Source: Micropterix aruncella
Lineage: Eukaryota; Arthropoda; Insecta; Lepidoptera; Micropterigidae
Direction: 5' to 3'
Assembly: GCA_944548615.1 (NCBI GenBank)
Contig: OX155957.1
Coordinates: forward strand, 23,105,413-23,169,412
DNA length: 64,000 nt
The notes under the pieces were generated by a model. The model ran no database searches. It saw only the letters and a program-made list of their open reading frames with translations, and was not told the origin of the DNA. Position 1 is the first letter of the stretch. Each line of letters starts with the position of its first letter. Below, one piece after another: positions 1 to 11,435 of this stretch. A program made the translations under genes and the position numbers.

Positions 1-220
1 TAATACTAACGAAATAATGTCTACACAATTATGTAATAGTTTTGAAGACAATACAAAATGATTTGACTTGACTCTCTGGACTGGGACGTAACTAGGTATA
101 CAAGTTACACCCCAAAGTCTTGGCAACTCAAGTTGAATTGGGGACAAAGATCGCCATAAGATCCTGAGAAGATGAAATCGTCCGCAGCATCGACCAGCTC
201 AAACTATCGCTTGGACTCTG
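1..220. other. No gene seen
   Basis: No reading frame, RNA gene or repeat structure that I can support. The sequence borders the tail of the LINE relic that follows. Confidence 0.5.
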
Positions 221-600
221 ATTCAAATCAAATCAAATCAAAATCTTCTGTATTCATATAGACACAATTAAATATTATTTTTAATTTATGTTCTTATGAT
301 GCGTCCAAGCCTTACTTTCAACCCGTTTTGCCATTTATATAATCAGATATTGTATAGTATGCTTGTTTATACAATTCTACTTTGATGGTGGCTTTGAACT
401 CATTTACAGATAGTTCTCTAATAGTATGACGAAGTTTGTTATAGAAGCGTATACATTGTCCCATAAAACAATTGCTTATTTTGTGGAGTCGAGTAGCACG
501 TACAATAAGGTTATGCTTATGTCTAGTGTTAACATTATGAGTGTCGCTTTTTTTTAGTGTCGCGATCATGTGATTTTCTCACTGTATTTTACGGTAGATA
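221..600 (-). pseudogene. LINE reverse-transcriptase C-terminus, CR1/Daphne-like, with tail
   Basis: Reads on the minus strand. An open stretch at 569-318 encodes the last part of a non-LTR retrotransposon polyprotein. The block around KISNCFMGQCIRFYNKL matches the fuller relic at 21381-21989 (KISNCFMGNCIRFYNKI), as do the following residues ending near the YTISDYI/YKVVDFI positions. This is the region after the reverse-transcriptase thumb and has no catalytic residue. On the sense strand it is followed at 246-221 by a short AAATC-type simple tail, the usual 3' end of such elements. It is 5'-truncated and cannot work. The clade name is a judgement from the C-terminal pattern, not from a search. 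Confidence 0.7.
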
Positions 601-1829
601 GTTGAATTTTAATTTGAGACACGAAAATAGATCAATTTCAAGTTATTATAAAACAGATTATCTAACTATAACATAATATCCAAAAAATACTAAGAAGATC
701 ATAGGATAGGTATAATAAGCATTAATGTAAATTGACACAAAATAAATATTTTTTTTTATTTTTATTTTCTTTTATTCAGGAAAATAACAGTGTATAAAAG
801 TAAGTAGCCAAACAAGATAGATATATAATTACACCAGAGACAATTTTCCACTAAATGTTAACATCAAGATTATCTAAATGATAAGAGACAGAAAAAAAAA
901 ACGAGAAAAGAAAGAGGATAGGAAGGGAGGGACCAGGAAGGGAAGGAGGAACATAGGGAAAAAAATACATTATATTGATGGGTGTCCACGTATTTAACAA
1001 ATTTACCAGTACGATATTTGAAGTTGAGACAGGTACGTTGGTATGAATAAGTACAAGTGCAAACAGTAGATAATAAGTAATAAATTTTAAATAATAATAA
1101 TTATTAAATTTTAAATATTAAGTGTTAAATATCGCCCTCTTTAACAAATTTCTGAATTCAATGTTAACAAATAACAAATTATAAAACAACCAACATCCAG
1201 ATTATTATTATTAAAATGTACTTAAAGTCATAACATGGTTAACCTTCGAGTAGCGGCATAATTTCATGGCAGACCGCGTCAATTTATTGGAATTTCTTGC
1301 AATATCTCTGTGCTCGACGAAAAGTACTATAACTATGGATCTACTGTAGCAATCAAAAAAAGAATAACTGTACAATGATAGCATTGAAATTTCGTGTATA
1401 TAATATTGAAATCTCATTTTTTAAAACAATTAGATAATCATGAATAAATATGAGAAAGTCGAAAAAGTGAAAAAAACTCTAACTTGTGCTTGCCTTACGG
1501 AAAAATACGAAATTCTATTTAGAAATTGTAAAAACTATCGTAATACTTATTAAATTTTCTATTAAAGGTAATTTTTCGTTTTGGTTATTTACATACAAAA
1601 ATATTTAGATATTAGCTCATAAAAACCAATAATAATTTTGATGATTTCTCGAAAAAAAAAATGATGATATTTGACAATGGAATTTTACCAGAAATATCCG
1701 TGAAATGACGCGTGAAATTATTCTAGTGGCCGTCTATGTATCTATGGTAATAATGAGATATTTGATATGGATTTTAGGATGCGGTCGAATTAGAAAATAA
1801 TATTACTGTTCGCTCCGGGAGCAAGCCGC
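601..1829. other. AT-rich intergenic DNA
   Basis: No supportable gene. An A/G-rich purine tract lies at about 888-965 and an AT-rich near-palindromic stretch at about 1080-1130. Short open frames here have no recognisable protein pattern. Confidence 0.5.
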
Positions 1830-1882
1830 CAATATTAATCGTTACGTAGTCAACGGTATTGACTACGTAACGACCAATATTG
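1830..1882. repeat. Short hairpin, about 24-bp arms
   Basis: Arms 1830-1853 and 1859-1882 are inverted repeats. The inner 13 bp (GTTACGTAGTCAA and its complement) are perfect around a 5-nt loop, with two mismatches further out. No target duplication is evident. It may be a solo MITE terminus or a cruciform-prone site. Confidence 0.75.
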
Positions 1883-2699
1883 ATTACTTTGCCAAAGGGT
1901 TAATAGAACATATAAATTTTTAAAAAAATATGTCAATTTTTTTATATATTAGTTTAAAAAATGCATAAATATATGTATATTATCAAGATTTTTTAAACTG
2001 AATAAAATATTTTCTTATAGTAGCTACTTCTGTAGCTACTATAGTAGCTGCTACTGGTTTATATGTATATAAAAACGTTTCTATGCTAATGTTTTAGTAT
2101 TTTCAGGCAGCTTATGAAATATAAAAACACAATTATATCTGGGTTTATTATTTTAATTTACTTTGACTAAACCAACACTATTTTTCTTTATAAACTCCAT
2201 AGGTGTTTCTAAATCCAGAATGATATTAGATTCCGTAGTATTGATGGAGTATTTCAGTAAGAGGATTAGCGACGACTATCTATTTATATAATTTAATTAA
2301 AGTGAATAATTTAGCAATTCGAATCCTAGCTGCAAGAGTGGAGATAAAATTAGACGCCTGCTCTATAAATTATTAAAATGAACTGATGACACCATTTTCC
2401 ATTTCCAGTATTATAAATTGTTTCAGTTGATATTAATATTTAAAAACGTGGTTTTATACCTAAACAACACAATTAATATATTGAATAATATTTATTTCGG
2501 ACTATGGTTGTTCCATTATATTTGTTTTTCTATTCTCTAATATTATATATAATCGAAAACCTAATTAGATCCTTGATTAAAATTTAAACATTTAAAGACT
2601 TAATAGATAGGCGACCACAATAGATAGGCAAAGGCCGCAGTGTTACAAGGCTCATAACGACCATAGAAAAGCTCCATACAACAAATTAAAAAAAAAACA
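1883..2699. other. AT-rich intergenic DNA
   Basis: No gene seen. A short run of GTAGCTAC-type inverted repeats occurs at about 2020-2050. Nothing else is supportable. Confidence 0.5.
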
Positions 2700-2836
2700 A
2701 AATTCACACAGTCATTTATATAAAAAAAACATTCATTATCAATGTTATTATACATGGCTGGACAAAGCTGTCTGCGAAACAGAAGGGTTTCCAAAACGTA
2801 CAATGGCACTGAGTAATATAATACCCTATATAAGCA
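2700..2836 (-). mobile_element. MITE family B fragment (GGTATTAGATTGCTC termini)
   Basis: The right part, read in reverse complement, aligns with the left end of the full copy at 20443: a degenerate GGTATTA terminus, then a block around GTACGTTTTG and a following CCCTT. Only one end is visible, so this is a relic. Related copies lie at 20443-21037, 31863-32232, 54318-54372 and 58283-59303. Confidence 0.6.
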
Positions 2837-3574
2837 ATATTATAAGTTAGTTTCAAAACATCGTCTGTAGGCAGCAAGCACGCTCCAGGTTAGCTTAAAA
2901 AATATGACACGTAGGCAATACGCTCGTCTTCCCTATAAAAAAGTTTTCTTTTTATTTTTGTTATTAAATAATTGAAATTGAATTTGAAATGTTGTATTGC
3001 CATGGAAACTGAATACGAGTGCGAAATTTCATGAGAATCGCTCAAGTTGAAAAATCAGTCACAAATATATGGATCATGAGTCTAAATAAAACCGTTTAAA
3101 TGACAAAGCTGATAAGAAAAATGATTATACTCATGATATCACACACCCAGCTATTTGAAGATTGTAAGAAAGAGAAAGAACTCCATGATTTTTAAATACA
3201 ATAATGTTTCGTTTTTGGCTACTTGTCGGTTCAGAATGTATTAATAGTTTAATCACCAGTAGTTGCATATAAAAATAATCGGCCATCTGCCAGACGTCGG
3301 CATTGCGATCTAAATTCACCACTTAATGTTTATTAACTGTTGCCGAGACGGCTCTTATTATCAATTAATTAAATTCCCGGCGACATTGTTACCGCACAGT
3401 TGCTGAGGGATATTCATGAAAGAAAGCTACGCCGATAGCAACGCGAACGCGACGGAGCGATTTTTCAAAGCTATTTAGAAACCAGAGATTAAGATGAAAT
3501 CAATATCTGTCAGTTGTCCACTTCAACGGAGGAGATTTGTATATCGGTCGTTTCGTAAAAGCTTTGGAACATGC
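2837..3574. other. Intergenic DNA left of the hAT element
   Basis: No gene or repeat that I can support. The last bases before 3575 are host flank of the hAT insertion. Confidence 0.5.
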
Positions 3575-4102
3575 ATGATGCTCAGTGGCGGTCTCTTCAT
3601 ATAAGCCGAAAAGCCGGGCTTGCCTATTCTTCGTAATTAACAATTAAATAAATTAATAACACAATTCGTAAAAAAAAACAATTAAATAAATTAATTTGCT
3701 ATCTAACGAGTGCTATCTAGCGGACGGAGCTCGCTCCACGCGACAAAATTCGTTATGGCCGCGCGTCGATAAAGCAGCGTGCGATTGCAGCTGTGTACCG
3801 ACGTGTCCTCTCGCTCGCTCGCACATGTGGGCTTTCAATGTGGCTTTCAAAATCAGTGTACCTCTCGCTCTAACCAGTGGCAAATTACGCAAAACAATTA
3901 TAAGTATATAGAGGATTTTACTATGGAAACCAAAGCCGTGCTTGCCCATGAAGGTGACAGCGAACGTGTCAAATGTCGCAATGTGAGACGATGAGCGCGA
4001 ACTTCACTTGACTGTAGTTAGTGTAGGTTTGTGCGACTGACATCACGGTATTTTTTATTGTGGAATTTCAATTCATTTGTGGTTTTTAGTGCCTGATAAA
4101 CA

Positions 4103-6250
4103 ATGGAGGAAATTGTCCCTTGTGGTGAGTTATGTGTACGACTTTTAATCGGCGAAGACAAAGTAAAATCTTTGAGTTTTGAGCAAAAGAAGTTACTAAT
4201 TTCTGGACCTAAACCTACACCCGATTTGTGTATTTCTCAGACAAGTAAATCGCATAAAAGACAATTTAATAGATCAGTGTACAAAACTCACTGGGTAGTT
4301 GGATGCTCACATGTCAATAAATTGTTTTGTTACTGTTGTATTTTTTTTTCAAACGACTTAAATGTTTGGAATTCGTCCGGTTATGATGATCTAAATAATT
4401 TAGCCGGCGCGATAAAAAGACACATGAGTTCGCAAAAACACATGAATGCGGTTATTTCGTTTAGTAATTTTGGTAAACAACGAATTGAGACATCTTTATC
4501 TCGGCAGTTAAATGATGAAATTTTGAAGCACAATATTCGCGTTGATCAAAATCGTAGTGTTTTTCAGAGATTAGTGGATATTGTTTGTCATTTAGCTCAA
4601 CAAGAACTTCCATTCAGAGGTCACGATGAGTCCAAAACTTCGTTGAATAAGGGAAATTTTTTAGAACTCGTATCACTTCTTTCGAAATACGATATCGTTT
4701 TAGAAAAACACATGCAACTTCAACAGTCTGATAAGCGAGGACCGAGTTATTTGTCTAATAAAATTCAAAATGATATTATTCATTCCGTAGCGGTTGTTAT
4801 GAAAACTCGCATTGAATTTGAAATCAAAACAACAAAATTTGTTTCAATTATTATTGACGAAACTCCCGATATCAGTCACAAAGAACAATTATGCCTGATT
4901 CTTCGATATTATTTTGGAAACGACATTCATGACCGTTTTTTGGGGTTCGTTAATGTATCTGAAAGTCGTATAGCAGACACACTGTGTAATATTATTTTAG
5001 AATTGCTAAATAAACAGGAGTGTACCGCAAAATTAGTAGCACAGAGCTATGATGGCGCTAGTGTTATGTCGGGTGTTAGAAACGGAGTGCAATCAAAAAT
5101 AAAAGATGTTTGTCCACAAGCAATTTACATTTGGTGCAATGCACACATTTTAGCCCTGGTGTTGTCTAAATCATGCAACAGAATTGGAGAAATCAGTTCG
5201 TTTTTTTCAACACTACAGTCTTTGTGTAATTTTTTTAGCCACAGTACAAAACGATCTGCCTTTTACGATACTCATTGTAGCAAAAAATTACCTCTTGCCC
5301 CCGCTACGCGTTGGGCGTATATCTCGCGAACTGTAAACACAGTTTTTGTGCAAAAAAATAATCTTATTACATTGTTTTCTGACATATGTGACAACCCTCA
5401 GGACTGGGACGGGGATACGGTTTTAGCAGCGGAGAATTTTGAAAACTCGTTGCGATCATTCCATTTAAATTTTTTTCTCCTTGTTTTCCACCGAATTTTT
5501 GAAAAAACTGATAGCTTGTACAATATCCTTCAAAAATCACAAGTCGATGTAGGTTATTGTAGCAATAAAATAAAGGAATTTCAGACTTGGTTACGTGTTG
5601 AATTTCAATCAGAATTTGATCTCCTTTATGAAAACATTCTGCAAAATAACTCAGCTCCTCGTTTGAGACGTAACGTACGCTGTGCTTATACTGAATATAA
5701 GCGACTTTTTGTCCAGGTAATTGACAACATATTCTGCGAGATTGAGGATCGATATTCGGAAATTTTCAAATTGAAATTTTTCCAACTCTTCAACAACAAA
5801 CTATACGAGAAATACCGTTTAGATTTTCCTACAGAGGCATTAGATTCATTATTTGATATTTATGCAAACCATTTTGACAAACAAGTTTTAAAGAACCAAT
5901 TGATTTGTTTGTACTCCTCTCCTGAATTGAAAGATTGCAATGTTTTTGAACTAATTGTTTTCATTAGTCAGAATAGCCTCGAAGACGCCTTTCCCCAATT
6001 GTTGAAGTTAGCGTATCTTGTCGTAACTATTCCTGCTACAAGTGCTTCCGCGGAACGTGCATTCTCATCTCTTAAACGTATTCATACTTACCTAAGAAAT
6101 ACACAGGGTCAGGAACGTCTATCTGAGTTATCAATGGTTGCTATTGAAAAACAGTTGTTAATAGAATTAAAGCGTTCGCCATCATTTTACTCAGACGTAA
6201 TAAACTCATTTTTGAAAAAAGATAGACGCTTCGATTTAGAATATAAATAA
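4103..6250 (+). CDS. hAT transposase, ZMYM1-like (TTF zinc finger, DUF4371, hAT dimerisation)
   Basis: A 715-residue protein that would catalyse cut-and-paste movement of the 3583-6600 element in the nucleus. Domains in order: a TTF-type zinc finger at about 60-118 (C68, C76, C78/C79, H107, H113; FCYCC then KRHMSSQKH); a DUF4371-type segment at about 180-300; the RNase H-like catalytic core with D252 (IIIDET) and D317 (SYDGAS), then CNAHI with H348 and R403-W404; a helical insertion; and the C-terminal hAT dimerisation region at about 620-690, where E651 in SASAERAF is the expected third acidic residue. All three D/D/E positions are present, and length fits the family. The start is chosen because a TAA lies in frame six bases upstream (4097-4099). 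A TAA stop ends it. Family assignment is by motif; activity is inferred. Confidence 0.9.
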   Translation: MEEIVPCGELCVRLLIGEDKVKSLSFEQKKLLISGPKPTPDLCISQTSKSHKRQFNRSVYKTHWVVGCSHVNKLFCYCCIFFSNDLNVWNSSGYDDLNNLAGAIKRHMSSQKHMNAVISFSNFGKQRIETSLSRQLNDEILKHNIRVDQNRSVFQRLVDIVCHLAQQELPFRGHDESKTSLNKGNFLELVSLLSKYDIVLEKHMQLQQSDKRGPSYLSNKIQNDIIHSVAVVMKTRIEFEIKTTKFVSIIIDETPDISHKEQLCLILRYYFGNDIHDRFLGFVNVSESRIADTLCNIILELLNKQECTAKLVAQSYDGASVMSGVRNGVQSKIKDVCPQAIYIWCNAHILALVLSKSCNRIGEISSFFSTLQSLCNFFSHSTKRSAFYDTHCSKKLPLAPATRWAYISRTVNTVFVQKNNLITLFSDICDNPQDWDGDTVLAAENFENSLRSFHLNFFLLVFHRIFEKTDSLYNILQKSQVDVGYCSNKIKEFQTWLRVEFQSEFDLLYENILQNNSAPRLRRNVRCAYTEYKRLFVQVIDNIFCEIEDRYSEIFKLKFFQLFNNKLYEKYRLDFPTEALDSLFDIYANHFDKQVLKNQLICLYSSPELKDCNVFELIVFISQNSLEDAFPQLLKLAYLVVTIPATSASAERAFSSLKRIHTYLRNTQGQERLSELSMVAIEKQLLIELKRSPSFYSDVINSFLKKDRRFDLEYK

Positions 6251-6369
6251 GCTAGTTAAAGCTATGTACCTAGCACCTAATTACTTTTTGTTCCCTTTTT
6301 TTATAAAAAAGTCTTACAGCTCATACAAGCAAGGGTCAACTTCTTAACTCGATGTCACTCGCTCAAGCA

Positions 6370-6375
6370 AATAAA
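6370..6375 (+). promoter_or_regulatory. Candidate polyadenylation signal of the hAT transposase
   Basis: AATAAA lies 119 nt after the transposase stop and inside the element. Its position is plausible for the transcript 3' end, but in AT-rich DNA this hexamer also occurs by chance. Confidence 0.45.
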
Positions 6376-6773
6376 ACGGTTTTTCTTAAAGCCACCGGAG
6401 GTATTCGACTGCTGATAAGTGTATGTTAAATTCTGTCTAGCAGTAGTATGCCTTCAGTGTGCTTTATTGAATCTACGACACAAGCAGTAAATTTCAAATT
6501 GAAGATTGAAGAGGAAAGAGGTACTACTTTTTGTTACTATAAAAAAACACAAAAAGGTATGTCGGGCTTGCCCCATTCACCAACCCCGGGCACGCCACTG
6601 ATGATGCTATATATAATACGCAATGCGCAACGCGATGTATTCATGACGTCATCAGACTTATTTATATATATTAATTAAGTTAGTATTTATTTATTCAATA
6701 TAGCAATATACAGAGCTTCGCAACAAACACATTACGAAACGTTTGTAATATAATAATAAGGAATGAATTTAAC

Positions 6774-7060
6774 TGTTTTTTTTGGTTTGTTTATACTCTT
6801 TATTGTGAAATTTCACAATGGGCAGGTTTATCCTCATCCGACAATCTCTTTTAACCAACCCTTCTATGAATTGTTTATATAAAAGTTTCCTTGTAACATG
6901 TGCGTTAGTGTGTGTCTTGTTATTGCATGCGATTGACAGAATGAAAATGCAATTCTGTTAACTTTATCCCAACAGAAAAGGGTAACCCAGCCAGGAATCG
7001 AACCCAGAACCTCACAATAGAAAATCAGGCGACCAAGCCACTATGCCACCGAGCCGTGTA
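6774..7060 (-). mobile_element. tRNA-derived SINE
   Basis: On the minus strand the element opens with a tRNA-like RNA polymerase III promoter: an A box TGGCATAGTGG (7048-7038) and a B box GGTTCGATTCC (7004-6994), both matching consensus and separated by 33 nt as in tRNA genes. The acceptor-stem halves do not pair well, so it is not a functional tRNA. A tRNA-unrelated body of about 200 bp follows and ends in an A-rich stretch near 6790-6774. No clean target duplication was found, so the ends are approximate. Confidence 0.75.
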
Positions 7061-7062
7061 TA

Positions 7063-7521
7063 AATAAACCTACAGAAAATAATATCACGTTTATATGTGA
7101 TTCTGGGTCCAATGGCGCCCAACTGTGAAACTTGTTCCAGGGCAAATATTTTAAATACAGTGAAAAGAATGCCAAATGTCAGAAATGTATAAAATTTCAT
7201 ATTGTATATCGACAGTAATATAGAGATTAATTATATGCACAATATTGGTTACGTCAAGTCGCAGACATAACAATGGCAGGCTCAGATGTAGAATATGTAA
7301 ACTTTTTTTTTTGTACATCTTCAATATTTTTATTGTATATGCACATCATCAATATTTATATACTGATTTTTCAAGACGTGTATAAGGCCTGTCGTGAGTG
7401 TTTAAGGGTACTTCAAATTATATAATTTAAAGTACTCACTGTCGTGAGTACTTCAAATTATATAAGTTTCAAAATGCTATTTACTAGATCCTTACTTACG
7501 CGGACAAGGAGTAATATTATT
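7063..7521. other. Intergenic DNA with a short direct repeat
   Basis: No gene. A block containing GTCGTGAGT and CTTCAAATTATATAA occurs twice in direct orientation at about 7392-7465. The remainder is unassigned. Confidence 0.45.
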
Positions 7522-7533
7522 TATAGAATCCTC

Positions 7534-8051
7534 TATCGAATATTATAAGAAAATCATCAGGGACTGCTTGGAGCAAGAACATCGGGCTTCCTGGAAACAG
7601 AGTCAGGGATGTCGCCAGGCAAAAGCCATGATGGAGCAACCACTACAGAAGAAAACCAAGGCCCTACTTGACATGAGCAAGAAGAACCTTAGAACCACTA
7701 TCGGTCTCCTCACCGGACACACGACCCTTAGAGCTCATCTATTCAACCTTGGTTTGACTGAGAGCAAGGATTGCCGAATATGCGGCGAGGAACCTGAAGA
7801 CAGCATACACATTGTTGGTCGCTGTCCAGGGCTCGCCGCCAAAAGACACAGTTTACTGGGACGAGCCTTTCTCGAACCCAGCGATCTGCCCAACTTGAAG
7901 GTCAGTGACCTGCTTGGACTGGTAAGAAGTACCGGGCTACTAGCTGACCACTGACCTAATCACACAGTGGGTAGTTACAAAATACCTTACAGATCTAGGT
8001 GACATCAAGGGTTGGTAACAAGCCCCCCACTCCATCTACTACTACTACTAC
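7534..8051 (+). pseudogene. 5'-truncated LINE, C-terminal zinc-knuckle region (RNase H-type lineage)
   Basis: Open from about 7568 to 7954, it encodes the tail of a LINE polyprotein: a helical segment (KKNLRTTIGLLTGHTTL) and a C-x2-C-x8-H-x4-C motif (CRICGEEPEDSIHIVGRC). Homologous DNA at 32270-33284 shows that RNase H lies just upstream in the full element. After the stop comes a short 3' UTR and a CTA-repeat tail ending at 8051. The insertion is flanked by a perfect 12-bp duplication TATAGAATCCTC (7522-7533 and 8052-8063), so this is a clean 5'-truncated target-primed insertion. It lacks reverse transcriptase and endonuclease and is inert. Confidence 0.88.
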
Positions 8052-8063
8052 TATAGAATCCTC

Positions 8064-9792
8064 GTTGGGGAAATTTTTGGGCGCTAGCCGGCGCCGTAAA
8101 ATGTAGTCTGATACACTCGCTCAGATGCAAAGGTGGTTTACTCCGTCTAAAAACCACCCCTTCATTATGTGGAGGACGGACGAATCGCAAGTACCTCGGC
8201 TAGGTTTCAGTGGTTCTCCTTTTTGTGTGTGGCATTTACTCGCTTATTTGATACGTTCGTCGGATGTGGTGAACATTTGTGAAGCAAATGGAAGGCCTTC
8301 CACTCTTATTTTTAGAAGTAAAATATATTTAATATTCCCTTTATTATTATGATTGATCTTTTGCTTTTATTTGAGTTGCCTTTTGAGTTACCTTTATCAA
8401 TTGAATTTATTATTATATATGTAGGTACAGGTATATTCATCTTTCTTGGTCCCTCGACCACAGGCTCAAAAATGCGTTCACATATACAATACAAGATCGC
8501 CAAATCTCCGCACGAGACAGAAAATCAAATTGTCTCGTGAAAGACTAGAGCCGCTACACGATACCTGACTTCGTCGTCAGTGCTAACTAATCGGAATGTA
8601 CAGCCAACGACAGTATATTTTAAATTGACATTATGTATTGTAAAACAAATTACCATTTTTAGCACTGTTGACATTTCGACGCTATGATATTCAATGATTT
8701 ATATTTTTTTAATAATCTTTGACGTTTTGATCAGTTTTGATAGATAGGTTTGGGATTCTAAATAGCTGCAGAAAGCCTTTTTATGACTGCTTGGAATTCA
8801 ATTGTTTTTCCGAATGTTACCTCATCTTTTCATGAAATATAATTTTATATTAACGACGTTTATATATTTAATTTCATATTAACGACGATCATCACAAGAA
8901 ATAATAAAAAATAGAATTATATTCTTTATAAGGATTCAGCACTAATCACAACACAGACCAACACAAAATTAAACACAAACGAATTTTTTAGTCGTCATCT
9001 GACTGTACCGAAAGATTTTAGCGCGCGTAAGGTTCTACTGCGCGTATGTGTGCAGTCACGCGTTCTCCCTCTTTTTCATAGGTTTAAAGTATGCCTATCC
9101 CTTTTTTGGTTTCAGTGCATTGGCGTTCAATAAATGCAATGCGTGGTGTGATCTGAGCATGTGTGCGAGAGACCTAGAAAGATGGTTCGACCTGTATTTA
9201 TATTATTTTTACCACAAAAGGTGTTATCCCATTAAGTTAAGGTTAGCTGTAATATATTGCTTCGACGCAATAAGTTCTCCTATTTGATTTATCAAATAAA
9301 GCGTTATATTATTATTCTATTATATTAGTCCCTTAAAATAAACTGAGGTCGAATCGGCAAGAGACGGCTCCGCCAGTTGCTTAATATTGCCGTTCACAAA
9401 ATTTGCTAAGTCGAAAGGCGGACCAGGGCCGGAGTGGAAATGGCCAAAGAGAGCACTTTACTAATTAGCCAAGAGTGTCCCTAATTTTCGTCGTTGCCCA
9501 TTACATCACGCCAGTTCAATTTCATTCTTAACGCGACTGTGCTGTTGGCCTTCAGTAATGGAATTTCATATTGCTAATTTCGAGAGCAGGCGTCTAATTT
9601 TATTAGGTATACCCACTGCTATATCGCAACGGAGCGCCGCGTCGCTGTGAAAATTATGTTATTCTTTGTCATTCTCGAAATCAGAAATTCATAGTAAATT
9701 GGCTAAGAAAATTCATAGTAACCAACATATTAATTTTACATGCATTAGAGGCTTAGAGCATTCCATAAAAGAATATTTGTTAATATACACTA
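8064..9792. other. Intergenic DNA, no gene recognised
   Basis: Several short open frames have no recognisable motif. The region is AT-rich with no tandem array or clear terminal repeat. Confidence 0.45.
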
Positions 9793-9826
9793 CTAGCGAC
9801 CCGCCTCGGCTTCGCACGGGTGCAAC
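9793..9826 (-). mobile_element. Helitron 3' terminus (antisense), cut by a Harbinger element
   Basis: Read on the minus strand the segment ends in CTAG followed by host T, preceded by a GC-rich hairpin-capable stretch (inverted CCCG/CGGG around a TTCG-like core). This is the 3'-end signature of insect Helitrons also seen at 27004, 48115 and 53246. The element is interrupted at 9827 by the Harbinger insertion; its 5' end is probably beyond 10855 but I could not fix it. Confidence 0.5.
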
Positions 9827-9829
9827 TTA

Positions 9830-10851
9830 CGGCCGTATTCACAGTGGATACTTAAGTACACCTTAAGGGAAGACTCACTCGAGTGACACTCAAGTACCGC
9901 CCTCAAAATTACTATTCATAGTCGTTACTTAAGGGCTCCCTTTAGTGAGTCTGCACTTAAGGCACCCTCAAGCAATTGGATTAATTTCTAATTCGAAACG
10001 AATACATTCCTATTACACAGTCTATAGAGTTTTCGTTGTTTTTGAACAAAATGAGTGTGCTCTATGGTTGAAAAAACCCGTCGTTGCATCAGCTGTTGTT
10101 ACTGACGTTTGCTCGACGTCGGCGTATTTTCTTGTCGGTTTCTTGATCGATTTCCTCGATGCGCTCTTTCGTCTTTTTCGTTTTGCTTTTTGCTAGTTTG
10201 CTTCCTTTTGCGCCGAATTTCGATGCAGAAATCCTTCACCTAGGAATTAGGAAAAAATATTGGTAGAAATAATAGCTGTGGTTGACATTGTATGGCTAAT
10301 TGCCGGTGGCAAAAAATTTCAGTGCCAGCACTAACTGCATCAGGCGCAATCGGAAATCCGCGGTTTTCGTCGAAACCCAACGGTATCAGAAAACATCTCC
10401 AATGCGAGGCGGAAATTTTTATTTAACTCTCCAGGGGAGTAGAAGTCAAGGAGATTGTTGAAATCCCTTACGTAACGATGCGTGCGACGCGGTATATACA
10501 GCTTATAAAATCGGCCAAATCATTATAAACCATAGAGTTATTGAAATCGTGGATTTAATTTACAAAAAACACGCATTAATTGGTGGAATACTCAACGCGC
10601 ACTCGCCAAAGTGAGCTCGAGACCAGACTTGAAATTGACAGTTCAAAACTTAAGAAATGTCGGCCATTTTAGCTTCCTCGACTCAAGTATTGTTTCTGAA
10701 TACAAACATGTATGGAAGATGGCTTCCTTAAGGTCACACTCGAGTAGCCTACTTGAGTGCCTACTTAAGTATGGTTTCTGAATAGCAATTTGACAAGTTG
10801 AGGCACACTTGAGTTGAGGGATCCCTTTAGTGTCGACTCTGAATACGGCTG
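9830..10851. mobile_element. Non-autonomous PIF/Harbinger-like element
   Basis: Terminal inverted repeats of about 20 bp (left CGGCCGTATTCACAGT, right in reverse complement CAGCCGTATTCAGAGT) are flanked by the 3-bp duplication TTA (9827-9829 and 10852-10854), the TWA-type target typical of PIF/Harbinger. Subterminal zones are rich in ACTTAAG and ACTCGAG-like motifs. On the minus strand around 10200-10060 there is a short Lys/Arg/Glu-rich frame like the C-terminus of the Myb/MADF-type accessory protein of Harbingers (weak). No transposase is present. Confidence 0.78.
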
Positions 10852-10996
10852 TTACTAATAAATAAAAAGAGGAGTGCGCTTAGTAAGAAAAGTTTAAGTA
10901 TGTCACAAATGAAAAATATGACATGTCAAAATTGGTTTGAGTCGTAATTTTATCGTGAAACGAAGATCGAAATTTGACCAAGGCTTATAGATTCAA

Positions 10997-11117
10997 ATGT
11001 GGGTAATTTTAACTGTCAACCTCACAATTTGTTATTATAGAATGTTTTTAGATAGAAATAGAAATATATATTGTCCGAATTGTGGTGGTACATTTATGGT
11101 GATGCTGCTTAACATAA
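10997..11117. other. Unassigned DNA between Harbinger and foldback element
   Basis: About 260 bp from 10855 to 11117 hold no supported gene. They may include the remaining part of the Helitron whose 3' end is at 9793. Confidence 0.35.
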
Positions 11118-11435
11118 GGGGGTCTCTAGACGATCAAGCATGCTTGTCAAGCATCGCGTCGCGGGCTGGGAGGGTATCGTAAACCGCAGGATATATGCAA
11201 ATATATTTTTTAATAATTACCAAAAATTCTTAATTTTGTAGTTGTATAGCAGGGAGTCAGGTTAATTAGCCGTAATTGATTGATGAACGACGTGATTCCT
11301 TGGTTATACACTACAAAATTAGGCATTCTTAATAAATATAAAAAATATATATTTGCATATTTTCTGCGGTTTACGATCCCTTTCCAGCCCGCGACGGGAT
11401 ACTTGATAAGCATGCTTGATCCTCTATAGAGCCCC
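11118..11435. mobile_element. Foldback MITE, family J copy 1
   Basis: Almost the whole 318 bp is one imperfect inverted repeat. The left arm begins GGGGTCTCTAGACGATCA and the right arm ends in its complement (...TATAGAGCCCC); arms run about 100 bp and include a GCATGCTTG block and a GCGGTTTACGATC block. Two further copies are at 59548-60301 and 60378-60697. No target duplication could be recognised in any copy, so class is open. Open frames here only reflect the palindrome. Confidence 0.85.

Larger units (their letters stand above)
3583..6600 (+). mobile_element. Complete hAT-superfamily DNA transposon
   Basis: A 3018-bp element with an intact transposase inside. Both ends begin CAGTGGCG when read inwards (3583-3590, and 6600-6593 in reverse complement), a typical hAT terminus; identity falls off after about 8 bp. 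It is bounded by a perfect 8-bp target duplication ATGATGCT (3575-3582 and 6601-6608), the length expected of hAT. A subterminal GGGCTTGCC block occurs near both ends in direct orientation (about 3617 and 6564), a possible transposase-binding motif (inference). About 510 bp precede the ORF and 350 bp follow it. Exact duplication and an unbroken ORF suggest a recent insertion. Other hAT material in the window (37767-38455) is decayed. Confidence 0.93.

Noticed and set aside
3713..3994. Small overlapping frames on both strands at 3.7-4.0 kb
   Set aside because: They overlap each other in the 5' region of the hAT element and show no motif; best explained as the untranslated leader.
6985..7060. 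Functional tRNA gene
   Set aside because: A and B boxes are good, but acceptor-stem halves do not pair and the sequence continues into a SINE body with an A-rich end.
9793..11045. Complete Helitron from 9793 to a TCTATAATAAC-like 5' end near 11041
   Set aside because: The 3' end is convincing, but the proposed 5' end is too generic in AT-rich DNA to define the element.
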